Assembly (NCBI RefSeq): GCF_001673405.1
Contig: NZ_LZLV01000004.1
Coordinates: 1-64,000, forward strand
Direction of reading: 5' to 3'
Length of the DNA stretch: 64,000 nt
Source: Mycobacterium sp. 1245111.1
GTDB taxonomy: Bacteria; Actinomycetota; Actinomycetes; Mycobacteriales; Mycobacteriaceae
Every line of letters starts with the position of its first letter. The stretch's first letter is position 1. Of this stretch, positions 1 to 8,764 are shown one piece after another. The notes under the pieces were generated by a model that was given only the letters and a program-made list of their open reading frames with translations, was not told where the DNA came from and did not search any database. The position numbers were made by a program, and so were the translations under genes.

Positions 1-282
1 CGGTGACCCCCTGATTTTTGATGCGGACTTGCATCGGCTGCGGGTTTTCTTCGAAAGCCAGGGGATCGCGATGCGGTTCGGTCAGCCCGACGAGCACGAC
101 GACACGTTGCCGCACAACGATTTAAGCGGGCGGTCGCTGGCTGAGTTCGTGCACGCCGAACTCGCCGCGACGTTGCAACTGGGCGACGCGCTGTCGATCG
201 ACCCGACCGCATCGCGATCCCCTGGCTTTCGAAGAAAACCCGCAGCCGATGCAAGTCCGCATCAAAAATCAGGGGGTCACCG
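1..282. repeat. 77-bp perfect inverted repeat flanking a 129-bp loop, inside mbtD at the window edge
   Basis: Bases 1-77 are the exact reverse complement of 206-282; base 78 versus 205 is the first mismatch. The loop 78-205 is single copy. On the minus strand (the mbtD strand) the right arm encodes sensible KR-to-ACP linker sequence (LHRLRVFFESQGIAMR). The continuation that makes protein sense (DLSGRSLAEFVHAELAATL, the start of a carrier domain) is found only if the left arm and loop are read on the PLUS strand. So the loop is inverted relative to the gene. An arm of exactly 77 bp ending at base 1 is what a contig end with a 77-mer graph overlap would give, so an assembly artefact is likely. 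A genuine invertible segment is the alternative. Confidence 0.9.
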
Positions 283-2879
283 GCGTATCGCCCGAGGCTC
301 GCGGCCATCGCCGGTTCGGCCCGCATCGCGACGAGGCCGGAGCGTTCGGTGCGGGCGATTTCCGCCGACGTGACAACGCCGGCGTCCTGCCACAAACCCC
401 ATCGAATGGCGGTGCAGTCCAACCCGGTGGCGCGCAGCTGAGCGGCAAGCGCGTCCAGGATCCGGTTGGAGGCCGCATAAGCGGCATGACCGTGGCCGCC
501 CCAGACACCGAAAACCGATGAGCAGGCGAGAATTCGGCATTCCGGCTGCAGGGGCCATACGTCGGCCATCGCGGCCAGGCCGGAAACTTTCGCGGCGCAT
601 ACACCTGCGACGTCCGAACCGCTCAGTTCGGCGCGCTCCGATACCGCCGCGATTCCCGCGGCATGGATCACCAACGAGGCCCCGGCCTCCGCGAATTCGG
701 CCGCGACGGCTGCGACCGCGACGCGCTCGGTGATGTCGCAGCGCGGAGCGAGCACCTCGGCGTGATGACGTCCGATCAACGTCCGCAACGTCTCAGGCTC
801 AACGCCATTGCGGCTCAATAGGACCACTCTGCGGGCGCCGCGCTCGATGCAGTGCCGGGCATAGCGCAGGCCGATGGCTCCGTTACCGCCGGTGACCACC
901 ACGTTGTCCAGCGTGGCCGCATCGAGCGGTCGGGTGGGTGCGGGTTGGGGGTCTTCACGCAACGTCCGGATGTAGCGGCGGGCTTCGTTGTGTTCGCCGT
1001 TGCGCAGCGCCATGGCACCGGCATCGCCGAGCAAGACGTCCAGAGCGGCGGCCGCGGTGTCGGGGTCGATGCCGCTCGCCGGAAGGTCGAGGGTGCCGAA
1101 CGCCTGGTCGCCGAATTCGAAGCCGATGCTGCGGTGCATGGCGGCCAGTGCCGCCTGGGCGGGCCGCGTCGCGTCGTCCCCGATCACGCGTTCGCCGCCG
1201 GCGGTGAGCAGCCAGACGACTTGGCATCGCGGTCCGATGACCGCGTCGTAGTCGGGCAGCCCCGCGTCGGTCCTTTCGGCGATCTGCGCGACGGCGTCGG
1301 TCGCGTCGAGTTCGTAGAGCGTAGGTGCCACCACCGCAACGATTTCCGCCTCTCGCGGCGACACCACTTGATATCCGCGGTGGATTGCGGCGGCCGCGTT
1401 GAGTTGGCCGTCGCTGTCGCCGACGATCGCAATGGCAGTCTGCGTCGGCGCAGCCGGTGCCGGCATCTCCGCGGGCAGCCAGTCCTCGACTGCGACGGTC
1501 AGCGGGGACGCCGTGTCGGTGAGTGTGTCGGTGACGGGATCAGGCGCGGCCCAGAGGTGTACCGCCCGCATCGGCGCGTTCGGGAATCCGCGCAGCGGTG
1601 ATGCACGCTGCGCCGGCATCGCATCGGCCCATGCATAGCCCGGATCGGCGATCGCGACCGCAGCGATATTCGCCGACAGCACGTCGGTGATCGGTCCGTC
1701 ACGATGGCCCGAACCGACGATCACCGCCGACTCGTCGTCGATCAGCTCGTTGAGCGGGTAGAGCAGTGACGGATGCGCCGACATTTCGATGAACGCCTCG
1801 GCCCCGCACTTTTGCGCCGCGATCACAGCACGGTCAAATCGTACTGTGCTGCAAAGACTTTCGTACCAGTACCGCGAGAAGTTGACGTCGCTGCCGACCT
1901 CGGCCCCGATGGCCGCGCCGATGAACACTTTTCCGCCGTCGCGGAACTCCGATCGGGGCTGCAGTTTGACCAGTTCGGCCCCTAACGGGCGTAGCGCGCT
2001 GGTGTGGCCGGGGTAGTCCACGGTCAATTGTTGAGCGAACATACCGCGCGCCCGGGCCAGCTCGGTCACCGCGACCACCGCGTCGCGCTCCCCCGACACC
2101 ACGGTCGCCGAAGGACCGTTGACCGCGGATACCTCCAGCCAGCCGGGTGTTTCGGCGATGATCGCCTGCGCCTCGTCGACGCCGATACCGAGCACCACCA
2201 TCGCGTAGTGACCGGTCAGCCGTGCGACCACGCTGGCGCGGGCACCAACCAGAGCGGCCCCGTCGGCCAGCGAAATCTTCTCGGCCACACAGGCCGCCGC
2301 GATCTCACCGAGGCTGTGGCCGACGGTGATGGCCGGTAACACGCCCGAGAACTTCCATTGCGTCGCCAGGCTTACCGCGTGGGTGAACTGCGCGCCCTGA
2401 ATCTCGACTCGCGACCAATCCCGCTCCGCGTCGCCCTGCAGGTATGGCAGCGGTGACGGGTATCCGGCCGCGACGAATGCCTCCGCGCACTGGTCGGCCT
2501 CGGCGCGATATGCGGCCAGCAGCCGGTAGGCCGCCGCTCCCATCGACTGCCACTGGTTGCCCTGCCCCGGGAAGACGAAAGCCACGCACGGCGCAACGCT
2601 TTTCGATGACCGCGCCACCAGCGGATGGTTGTCGTCGTGGGCCAACGCCGACAAGGCAGCGATCAGCTCGCCGCGATCGGCGGCCCGCACCACGGCGCGG
2701 TGGCGTCGTACGCGCCGCAACCGGAGCAAGGTGGATGCGACCTCGACGGTCGGATCGTGGTCTCCGCCAAGCCGGTCCAGGTAATCGAGGATGGCCGAAG
2801 CGTCCTGGGCGATCAACCGCTCGTCATGCGCCGAGAGCAAGATCGGGACGCGGCCGTCGGGCAGCGGTTGGGCCAGCAT
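1..2879 (-). CDS. mbtD: MbtD, mycobactin polyketide synthase (AT-KR, carrier domain lost at edge), partial
   Basis: Modular polyketide synthase subunit that works with MbtC on the polyketide-derived part of mycobactin. It starts at ATG 2879, whose A overlaps the mbtC stop (TGATG), so translation is coupled. The minus frame stays open to the window edge. An acyltransferase lies at about residues 95-400, with FVFPGQGNQWQSMG and the GHSLGE serine motif near residue 186. A ketoreductase lies at about 655-850, with the NADPH motif TGGNGAIG near 660, a catalytic SSVFG serine and YAASN. Past residue about 890 the in-frame product stops making sense because the last 205 bases are rearranged (see the inverted repeat). 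A family member would continue into an ACP. The C-terminus is therefore unresolved here, not proven broken. Confidence 0.88.
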   Translation of the reverse strand, partial: MLAQPLPDGRVPILLSAHDERLIAQDASAILDYLDRLGGDHDPTVEVASTLLRLRRVRRHRAVVRAADRGELIAALSALAHDDNHPLVARSSKSVAPCVAFVFPGQGNQWQSMGAAAYRLLAAYRAEADQCAEAFVAAGYPSPLPYLQGDAERDWSRVEIQGAQFTHAVSLATQWKFSGVLPAITVGHSLGEIAAACVAEKISLADGAALVGARASVVARLTGHYAMVVLGIGVDEAQAIIAETPGWLEVSAVNGPSATVVSGERDAVVAVTELARARGMFAQQLTVDYPGHTSALRPLGAELVKLQPRSEFRDGGKVFIGAAIGAEVGSDVNFSRYWYESLCSTVRFDRAVIAAQKCGAEAFIEMSAHPSLLYPLNELIDDESAVIVGSGHRDGPITDVLSANIAAVAIADPGYAWADAMPAQRASPLRGFPNAPMRAVHLWAAPDPVTDTLTDTASPLTVAVEDWLPAEMPAPAAPTQTAIAIVGDSDGQLNAAAAIHRGYQVVSPREAEIVAVVAPTLYELDATDAVAQIAERTDAGLPDYDAVIGPRCQVVWLLTAGGERVIGDDATRPAQAALAAMHRSIGFEFGDQAFGTLDLPASGIDPDTAAAALDVLLGDAGAMALRNGEHNEARRYIRTLREDPQPAPTRPLDAATLDNVVVTGGNGAIGLRYARHCIERGARRVVLLSRNGVEPETLRTLIGRHHAEVLAPRCDITERVAVAAVAAEFAEAGASLVIHAAGIAAVSERAELSGSDVAGVCAAKVSGLAAMADVWPLQPECRILACSSVFGVWGGHGHAAYAASNRILDALAAQLRATGLDCTAIRWGLWQDAGVVTSAEIARTERSGLVAMRAEPAMAASLGRYAGDPLIFDADLHRLRVFFESQGIAMRSGRSTARRPVATSRRVRRARTQPATARLNRCAATCRRARRADRTASRSPGFRRKPAADASPHQKSGGH

Positions 2880-4201
2880 CAGGCAACCTCGGGAACTGAG
2901 ACGATGACGTGCGCGTTGGTGCCGGCGATCCCGAACGCCGACGTGGCCGCGACCCGTTGTCCGTCGACGGCCGGCCAGGGCGTCAGTGTCGTTGCAAGAC
3001 GTAGACCCTGTTTCTCCCAGTCGATTTCGGTGCTGGCTTCATCGGCGTGCAATGTCGAGGGGATGGCTTGGTGTTCTGCGGACACCAGAATCTTGGCCAG
3101 GCCCAGCGCGCCGCTGGCGGCCAGGGCGTGACCGAGATTCGACTTCACCGAGCCCAGCAGTGCTCCGGTCTCGGATTCGGTGTCGCCGTAGGTCTGTGCC
3201 AACGACTGCAGTTCGGTGCGGTCGCCCAGTCGGGTGCCGGTGCCGTGCCCTTCGACCATGCCGACGTCATCGGGGCGGATTCCCGCCTCGGCGATCGCGC
3301 GGCGGTACAAGCTGACTTGTGCCGCCGCGCTCGGGGCGCTCAGGCCCGCGCTGCGGCCGTCGTGGTTGATCGCGCTGCCGAGGATTTCAGCGAGGATCGG
3401 CCGCCCGTCGCGCAGTGCCGCGGACTTACGTTGCAGCACAAAGACTGCCGCTCCCTCCGCCCAGACGGTCCCGCTGGCCTGCGCGCTGTAGGCGCGGCAG
3501 TGCCCGTCGTCGGACAGCGCGTGTTGTTTGGAGAATTCGACGAAGAATCCCGGCGAACCCAACACGTTGACCCCTCCGGCCAGCGCCAGGGCGCAGTCGC
3601 CGTTCTGCAGCGCGCGCACCGCCGCGTGAAAAGCCACCAGCGCCGACGCACAGGACGAGTCGATCGTCACCGCCGGACCGGTCGACCCGAGCGTGTACGC
3701 GAGGCGGCCGGAGATCACGCTCAGGGCGGTACCGGCGAGCAGATGGCCGCTGTATTCGGAGAATTCGGCCATTTGCGGCCCGTAGCCGGTGGCGGACGCC
3801 CCGATATAGCAGCCCGTGTCGTGGCCGGCCAGGTCGTCGGGATTGATGCCGCTGTTCTCCAACGCCCGCCACGCCACCCGCAGCGCAATACGTTGCTGAG
3901 GGTCCATCGCGACCGCTTCCCGCGGTGAGATCCCGAAAAACTCGGGGTCGAACATCGTTGCACCGCTGAGGAATCCGCCGCGGTCGTGGATCTCCTTGAA
4001 TCCGCTCCGTCTCGAGCCGGCGAACAGCTCGCGGACCGACCAGCCGCGGTCGACGGGGAACGAGGTCAGCGCTTCACGACCCTCGGACAACAAATCCCAA
4101 TACGCGGCAGCGGTGTCGATGTCACCGGGCGCCTCCAGCGCCATGCCGACCACCACCACCGGATCCCGGGTAGCCGAAGACCTGTCCTCAGCCACCGGCA
4201 T
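2879..4201 (-). CDS. mbtC: MbtC, stand-alone ketosynthase of mycobactin synthesis
   Basis: A 440-residue beta-ketoacyl synthase acting in trans with MbtD. It has the full Cys-His-His triad: active-site Cys in TIDSSCASALVAFHAA near residue 180, His in VEGHGTGTRLGD and His in NLGHALAASG. It is one KS domain with no AT or ACP, as in the M. tuberculosis protein. ATG 4201 overlaps the end of the upstream thioesterase by 14 bases. Its stop overlaps the mbtD ATG. It is part of the leftward IdeR-boxed mbtB operon. Confidence 0.95.
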   Translation of the reverse strand: MPVAEDRSSATRDPVVVVGMALEAPGDIDTAAAYWDLLSEGREALTSFPVDRGWSVRELFAGSRRSGFKEIHDRGGFLSGATMFDPEFFGISPREAVAMDPQQRIALRVAWRALENSGINPDDLAGHDTGCYIGASATGYGPQMAEFSEYSGHLLAGTALSVISGRLAYTLGSTGPAVTIDSSCASALVAFHAAVRALQNGDCALALAGGVNVLGSPGFFVEFSKQHALSDDGHCRAYSAQASGTVWAEGAAVFVLQRKSAALRDGRPILAEILGSAINHDGRSAGLSAPSAAAQVSLYRRAIAEAGIRPDDVGMVEGHGTGTRLGDRTELQSLAQTYGDTESETGALLGSVKSNLGHALAASGALGLAKILVSAEHQAIPSTLHADEASTEIDWEKQGLRLATTLTPWPAVDGQRVAATSAFGIAGTNAHVIVSVPEVA

Positions 4202-4955
4202 TCACCCGCGCAGCCACATCGTCGATGTGGTCGTCGAGGTAGAAGTGACCGCCGTCGTACCAGTCGAGGCTAAAGGACCCGGCGGTGTGGCTTTCCCAAA
4301 GTTCCAGTTCTCCCGCGTCGACCCGGGGGTCGCCGTGAGCCCCCAATCCTGAGATGTCCGCGGCAATCTGGATATCGGGGCTGCAGGCGTAGCGGTTGAT
4401 CGCGGCATAATCGGCGCGCATCGCGGTCACCAGCAGCTCGGCGAATTCCGGGTCGGCCAGCAGCTCGGCGTCCGTCCCACCGAATTCCGTCATATCGACC
4501 AGCAGGTCGTCGTGACTCGTCGGCAGATCGGGCTTGGCCTCGACCGCGCAGGGCGCCGGCGCCGCCGAGGCCCACAGCCGTTCGACCGCCACGCCACGGG
4601 ATTCCGCGATCCTGGCGAATTCGAAGGCGACGACAGCGCCCATGCTGTGACCGAACAACCGCAGCGGCGCCGCCTGACGCCATGGGCCTGCGACGAACAA
4701 GCTGCGGGCGAGATCCTGCACTGTCCGCGGCGCGGGCTCGTTGAGACGTTCCGCGCGTTGCGGATACTGAACGATGTAGGTGTCACCGCCGCCGGCCGCC
4801 AGCGCAGTCGCGAGCTTCCGGTAGCCGGTGGCCGCACCGCCGGCGTGCGGGAACACCACTGTGGCGCCGCGCGCCCCCACGCCCCCGCCCGGGAATCGCT
4901 TGATCCAGGACGGGAACTCCTTTTTCTGCACCGATGTCAGGTTGTCGAAAATCAT
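4188..4955 (-). CDS. Discrete type II-like thioesterase of the mycobactin assembly line
   Basis: A 255-residue alpha/beta-hydrolase thioesterase. It has the nucleophile elbow LFGHSMGAVVAFEFARI (Ser near residue 90) and a C-terminal catalytic His region DGGHFYLDDH. The N-terminal FPHAGG motif is typical of NRPS/PKS thioesterases. In M. tuberculosis MbtB ends in a TE domain (about 1,414 residues, from memory). Here mbtB stops after its second carrier domain, and this gene starts at ATG 4955 in an ATGA overlap with the mbtB stop. The summed length (1,168 + 255) matches the fused form. It may release or edit aminoacyl or phenyloxazoline intermediates. The name mbtT is sometimes used for such genes, but I do not assign it. 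Confidence 0.88.
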   Translation of the reverse strand: MIFDNLTSVQKKEFPSWIKRFPGGGVGARGATVVFPHAGGAATGYRKLATALAAGGGDTYIVQYPQRAERLNEPAPRTVQDLARSLFVAGPWRQAAPLRLFGHSMGAVVAFEFARIAESRGVAVERLWASAAPAPCAVEAKPDLPTSHDDLLVDMTEFGGTDAELLADPEFAELLVTAMRADYAAINRYACSPDIQIAADISGLGAHGDPRVDAGELELWESHTAGSFSLDWYDGGHFYLDDHIDDVAARVNAGG

Positions 4956-7900
4956 GGCGCCGATTCGTTTCCAGCGATCGCCGCCACCACATGACCGGCT
5001 TCCATGCCGACGACCTCCAAGTACAGTTCGGCGACCTGCTCGAGGCGGTCCGGGTCGGTTTCGCGGCGGAGGAGCGTATCCGCCAGCGCGGAAACCGTTC
5101 GAGTGGCGAAGATGTCGGCCACGGCGATGTCGGGGGTGTCGAGCCAGGCCCGAAGCCGCGCGACGGTTTGGGTCGCCAGCACCGAGTCCCCGCCGAGGGC
5201 GAAGAAGTCGTCGTCGACACCGACGGCGTCCGCACCGAGGACGTCGCCGACGATCGCCGCGACCGCGGATTGCACCGGAGTTGTCGGGGCGCGGTGTTGG
5301 GGTGCCGACGATTCGGCCGCCGCAGCAGCCAACTGTGCGGTCACGACGCGTCGGTCGATCTTTCCGGCAAGCGTGAACGGCACGTGATCGACCAAGGAAA
5401 TGTGTTGCGGAATCATGTGGGCCGGCACGAGTTCGGCCATCGCCAGCCGCACGCGATCGGCGGTGAGCCGCGGGTGGTCGGCATGAACGGCCGCGGCCAG
5501 CAGCTCGGCGCCACCGCCAGTCGTCACCACCGCGGCGACCGCGGTTGCGACGCCGGGGAGTTGACGCAGGGCAACTTCGACTTCGCCAATTTCGACTCGG
5601 TAGCCGCTGATTTTCACGCGGTGGTCGGCGCGGCCGACGAATTCCAGCACCCCGTCCGGCCAGTATCTGACCAGATCGCCGGTGCGGTACCACGTCCGGC
5701 CGTCGTACTCGACGAAACGCTCGGCGGTGAGGTCGGGTCGGCCGCGGTATCCGCGCGCGACACCGCGTCCGGATATCCACAATTCACCCGCCACCCAGTC
5801 GGGGCAGTCGTCGCCGCGGTCGTTGACCACGCGGCAGACGTTGTTGGCAAGCGGTATGCCGAACGGCAGCGCGGTCAGCTCGGGCGGGAGCTCAGCTAGC
5901 TCGCCGACCTCGAAAATGGTGTTGTGCGTGGCGGTTTCGGTGGCGCCGCCCAGCCCGGCGAACCGGAGCGCGGGTGCGTCGGCGCGTAGCCTGCGAACGA
6001 CCTCGGGCCGCACCCAGTCACCACCGGTCGGCACTACCCGCACCGACGACAGCCGGCCGGCGCCCACCTCGACCAGCATCTCCAGCCAGCCGGGCATGAA
6101 GTGCAACACCGTGACGCGGTGAGTCTCGATCAACCGCGCCCAGGCGTCGGGGTCGCGACGTTGGGCCTCGTCGACCACCACGATCGACCCGCCGGTCCGC
6201 AGGGTGACGAAAACGTCCATCACCGAGATGTCGCCCTCGAGGGTGGACAGCGCCAGACAACGATCGGCAGGCCCGATGTCGAAATGTCTGCCGATGAATT
6301 CCACGGTGTTCATCGACGCGTCGTGGCTGACCTCGACACCCTTGGGCTCGCCGGTCGAGCCGGAGGTGAACAAGACGTAGGCCAGCGCAGCGGGATCGCC
6401 ACCGACAGGCTCGAAATCCGCGGGATCGTCGTTCAACAGATCGGTGACCGTCAGCGCGGGCACCGGCAACGAGAATTGTTGCTCGCCACACACCAGGGCC
6501 AGCTTCACGTGGCCGGCCCGCAGGATGCGGTCGGCGCGGTCGGGGGGCTGGTCGAGGCTGATCGGCAGGTAGACCGCACCCGCCGCGAGGATCCCCAGGA
6601 CTGCGGGTACCTGTTCGGCGGACTTGGGCCCCATTATCGCGACCGTGTCGCCGACGCCGATTCCGTTGTCACGCAACGCCGCACCGACAGCCAGCGCCTG
6701 CTGCCGGAGCTGGCCGTAGGTCAGGTTTCCGGAGCTGGCGAGAACGGCGGGCGCGTCAGGCTGCTGCCGCGCGCGCTGAAAGAAGCCGTCGTGCAGCAGC
6801 TCAGTACTAGGAGCGGCGCTGCGGCCGTTGAGCTTGTCGCGCACCGCGCGCTGATCGGCGGGCAGCGCCGGCGGGTCCGGTCGAGTCCACGCATCGGCGT
6901 CGGAGGCCAGTCGCTGGAGTTCGTGGATGTGGTGGGCGAACATCGCGTCGATCACGCCGGCCGGGAAGACGTCCTCGCGGACATCCCAATTCACCATGAC
7001 GCCGCCGTCGAATTCGGTGACCTGAGCATCCAGCGAAACCTGCGGACCCTGCGAGATGATCCAACCGGGCGTGCCGAAGGCCTCGGTCACGTCACGGCTG
7101 AACAACTCGCCGAGCCCGAGAGCGCTGGTGAATACCACCGGGGCGAGTACCGGCGTGCCCCGGTGGCGGCCGAGGTCACGCAGTACCGACAGACCTGGGT
7201 AGGCCGCATGCGCGGCGGCGGTTCGCATGGCGTCCTGTACGGCGTGTGCTCGCGACGCCGCATCGGCCGCATCCGTCAGGTCGATGTCGAGTAGCAGCGA
7301 AGAGGTGAAGTCGCCGACCAGGCTGTCGACATCGGGATGGATGGCCTCGCGGCCGAACAGCGGGACGTTCAGCAGAAATCGCGAAGCGCTCGACCAGCAT
7401 GCCAAAGTATGCGAGAACGCGGCCGCGAACATCATCGCGGGAGTGACGCCGTGTGCACGGGCGTGCGCGAACAGCGCATCGCGGGTCTGTGGGTCCAACC
7501 ATTGCCAACGCCGAGTGCTGTTGCGCGACAAGCTTTTTCTATTGCCCGATGGCAGTCGTGGCGGGTCGGGAAGCTCGGGTATGCGCTGCAGCCACCAGTC
7601 CCGGTCGGCGTCGTAGGCTGGCCGCGGCCCGGCCTCCCGGCGCACGATCTCACTTCGGTACTCCGGGTAGGTGAAGCCCAAGTCGGCGAGTTGCCGCCCC
7701 CGGTACAGTGCCGCCAAGTCCGCCATCAGGGTCCGGTAGCTCATCGCGTCGGCGGCTTGCATGTCCAAATCGACGTGCAGGCGCGATGTTTCGCCGGGCA
7801 GCAGCGAGAGGGTGAGTTCGAATACCTGCCCGTCGAGCTGTTGGTGCGACTTGGTCTCGCGAAGCGCGAGCAGCCGCTGCCCGACGACATCGTCGGCGAG

Positions 7901-8458
7901 GTCACGGAAGTCGTGCACGGTCACCGGAAAATCGGCCAGCGCGCCGATGCGCTGATTCCCGTCGGTACCGAATTGAACCCGCAGCATCGGATGACGCGCG
8001 GCCAACGCGGTAGCGGCCTGGCGTAACCGGTCGGGATCGATTGCGCAGGAGTCGAATTCGACGTAGAGGTGCCCGGCAACTCCGCCGAGCGGCTGACTGT
8101 CGTGGCGGCCGACCCACATGGCGTGCTGCATCGGGGCGAGCGGAAATGCGTCGTCCGACGGAACGCGCGGCGTGGCCCGCGCGTCGGGCTCCGATGCGGC
8201 GGGTGCAGCCTCGACGAGCAGCGACCACGCCTCGATGGTGGGTTCGGCCACCAGCGCGGCGAAGTCGACGTCGACCCCTCGACGACGCCACTTGCCGGCC
8301 AGCGACATCATCCTGATCGAGTCGAGGCCCTGGCTGACGAGGCTGCCGGCGGGGTCGACGGAATCGACGCTCACGCCGAGCAATTCGGCGACCTCGGCCC
8401 GCACGTCGTTAGGGCTGCCAGCAATGGAAGCCCCGGCCCCGCCAGTCGTCACACCCAC
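4952..8458 (-). CDS. mbtB: MbtB, phenyloxazoline synthase (ArCP-Cy-A-PCP)
   Basis: Nonribosomal peptide synthetase that receives salicylate from MbtA, activates Ser/Thr and forms the hydroxyphenyl-oxazoline cap. Order over 1,168 residues: aryl carrier (about 15-85, GLDSIRMM serine), cyclization domain (about 105-525, with the D-x4-D-x2-S motif DMQAADAMS), adenylation domain (about 545-1030, core LFTSGSTGEPKGVEVSH) and peptidyl carrier (about 1050-1115, FFALGGDSVLA). No TE domain follows. The frame opens at GTG 8458. GTG 8452, two codons in, sits about 6 bases after an AAAGGGG stretch and may be the real start. An IdeR box begins 12 bases upstream. Confidence 0.95.
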   Translation of the reverse strand: MGVTTGGAGASIAGSPNDVRAEVAELLGVSVDSVDPAGSLVSQGLDSIRMMSLAGKWRRRGVDVDFAALVAEPTIEAWSLLVEAAPAASEPDARATPRVPSDDAFPLAPMQHAMWVGRHDSQPLGGVAGHLYVEFDSCAIDPDRLRQAATALAARHPMLRVQFGTDGNQRIGALADFPVTVHDFRDLADDVVGQRLLALRETKSHQQLDGQVFELTLSLLPGETSRLHVDLDMQAADAMSYRTLMADLAALYRGRQLADLGFTYPEYRSEIVRREAGPRPAYDADRDWWLQRIPELPDPPRLPSGNRKSLSRNSTRRWQWLDPQTRDALFAHARAHGVTPAMMFAAAFSHTLACWSSASRFLLNVPLFGREAIHPDVDSLVGDFTSSLLLDIDLTDAADAASRAHAVQDAMRTAAAHAAYPGLSVLRDLGRHRGTPVLAPVVFTSALGLGELFSRDVTEAFGTPGWIISQGPQVSLDAQVTEFDGGVMVNWDVREDVFPAGVIDAMFAHHIHELQRLASDADAWTRPDPPALPADQRAVRDKLNGRSAAPSTELLHDGFFQRARQQPDAPAVLASSGNLTYGQLRQQALAVGAALRDNGIGVGDTVAIMGPKSAEQVPAVLGILAAGAVYLPISLDQPPDRADRILRAGHVKLALVCGEQQFSLPVPALTVTDLLNDDPADFEPVGGDPAALAYVLFTSGSTGEPKGVEVSHDASMNTVEFIGRHFDIGPADRCLALSTLEGDISVMDVFVTLRTGGSIVVVDEAQRRDPDAWARLIETHRVTVLHFMPGWLEMLVEVGAGRLSSVRVVPTGGDWVRPEVVRRLRADAPALRFAGLGGATETATHNTIFEVGELAELPPELTALPFGIPLANNVCRVVNDRGDDCPDWVAGELWISGRGVARGYRGRPDLTAERFVEYDGRTWYRTGDLVRYWPDGVLEFVGRADHRVKISGYRVEIGEVEVALRQLPGVATAVAAVVTTGGGAELLAAAVHADHPRLTADRVRLAMAELVPAHMIPQHISLVDHVPFTLAGKIDRRVVTAQLAAAAAESSAPQHRAPTTPVQSAVAAIVGDVLGADAVGVDDDFFALGGDSVLATQTVARLRAWLDTPDIAVADIFATRTVSALADTLLRRETDPDRLEQVAELYLEVVGMEAGHVVAAIAGNESAP

Positions 8459-8469
8459 CCCTTTGTCAG

Positions 8470-8488
8470 TTAGTGGAGGCTAGCCTAA
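8470..8488 (-). promoter_or_regulatory. IdeR (iron box) operator of the mbtB operon
   Basis: TTAGTGGAGGCTAGCCTAA matches 15 of 19 positions of the mycobacterial IdeR consensus TTAGGTTAGGCTAACCTAA. It lies 12 bases before the mbtB start, where Fe-IdeR binding would block transcription. Iron repression of mbtB is established in M. tuberculosis; for this sequence it is inferred. Confidence 0.85.
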
Positions 8489-8662
8489 ATTGCTGGCTAC
8501 TTTAGTGGCTGGGTACCTGCGAACGCTACCGGCGCAAAATCCCGACCCCGCAGGCGCTGCGCGACGTGACGCCGACCACATTCTGTCCCGCGGTGCATCC
8601 GGACCGACGATTCGACCAGCGGTTATTTGCACCCCGTCAGCGGCGACAAAGGATGCCCTAAT

Positions 8663-8681
8663 TGAGGTTAGGCAACCCTAT
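8663..8681 (+). promoter_or_regulatory. IdeR (iron box) operator facing the rightward secreted-protein/mbtA unit
   Basis: TGAGGTTAGGCAACCCTAT matches 15 of 19 consensus positions. It is 84 bases upstream of the GTG of the secreted-protein gene and 182 bases from the mbtB-side box, the arrangement of the mbtA/mbtB divergent control region. A weaker site (11 of 19) follows at 8683-8701 and could hold a second IdeR dimer. The rest of the 8489-8662 spacer shows nothing else I can name. Confidence 0.82.
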
Positions 8682-8764
8682 TGTGACTCAGGTAAACCTC
8701 AGGTAGCGTCGCGTTCCGCCTGGTTATGACTCGACACCACTTATCTTCACTTAAGGAGATGCGC

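Noticed and set aside
852..1601. 249-codon open frame on the plus strand within mbtD
   Set aside because: Antisense to well-conserved AT/KR-coding sequence; composition is that of a shadow frame in GC-rich DNA.
1..2879. mbtD as a frameshifted pseudogene
   Set aside because: The frame is open throughout; the only problem is the inverted 77-bp-repeat structure at the edge, probably an assembly effect.
8683..8701. Third IdeR-like site before the secreted-protein gene
   Set aside because: Only 11 of 19 consensus positions match, so I note it with the 8663 box and do not call it separately.
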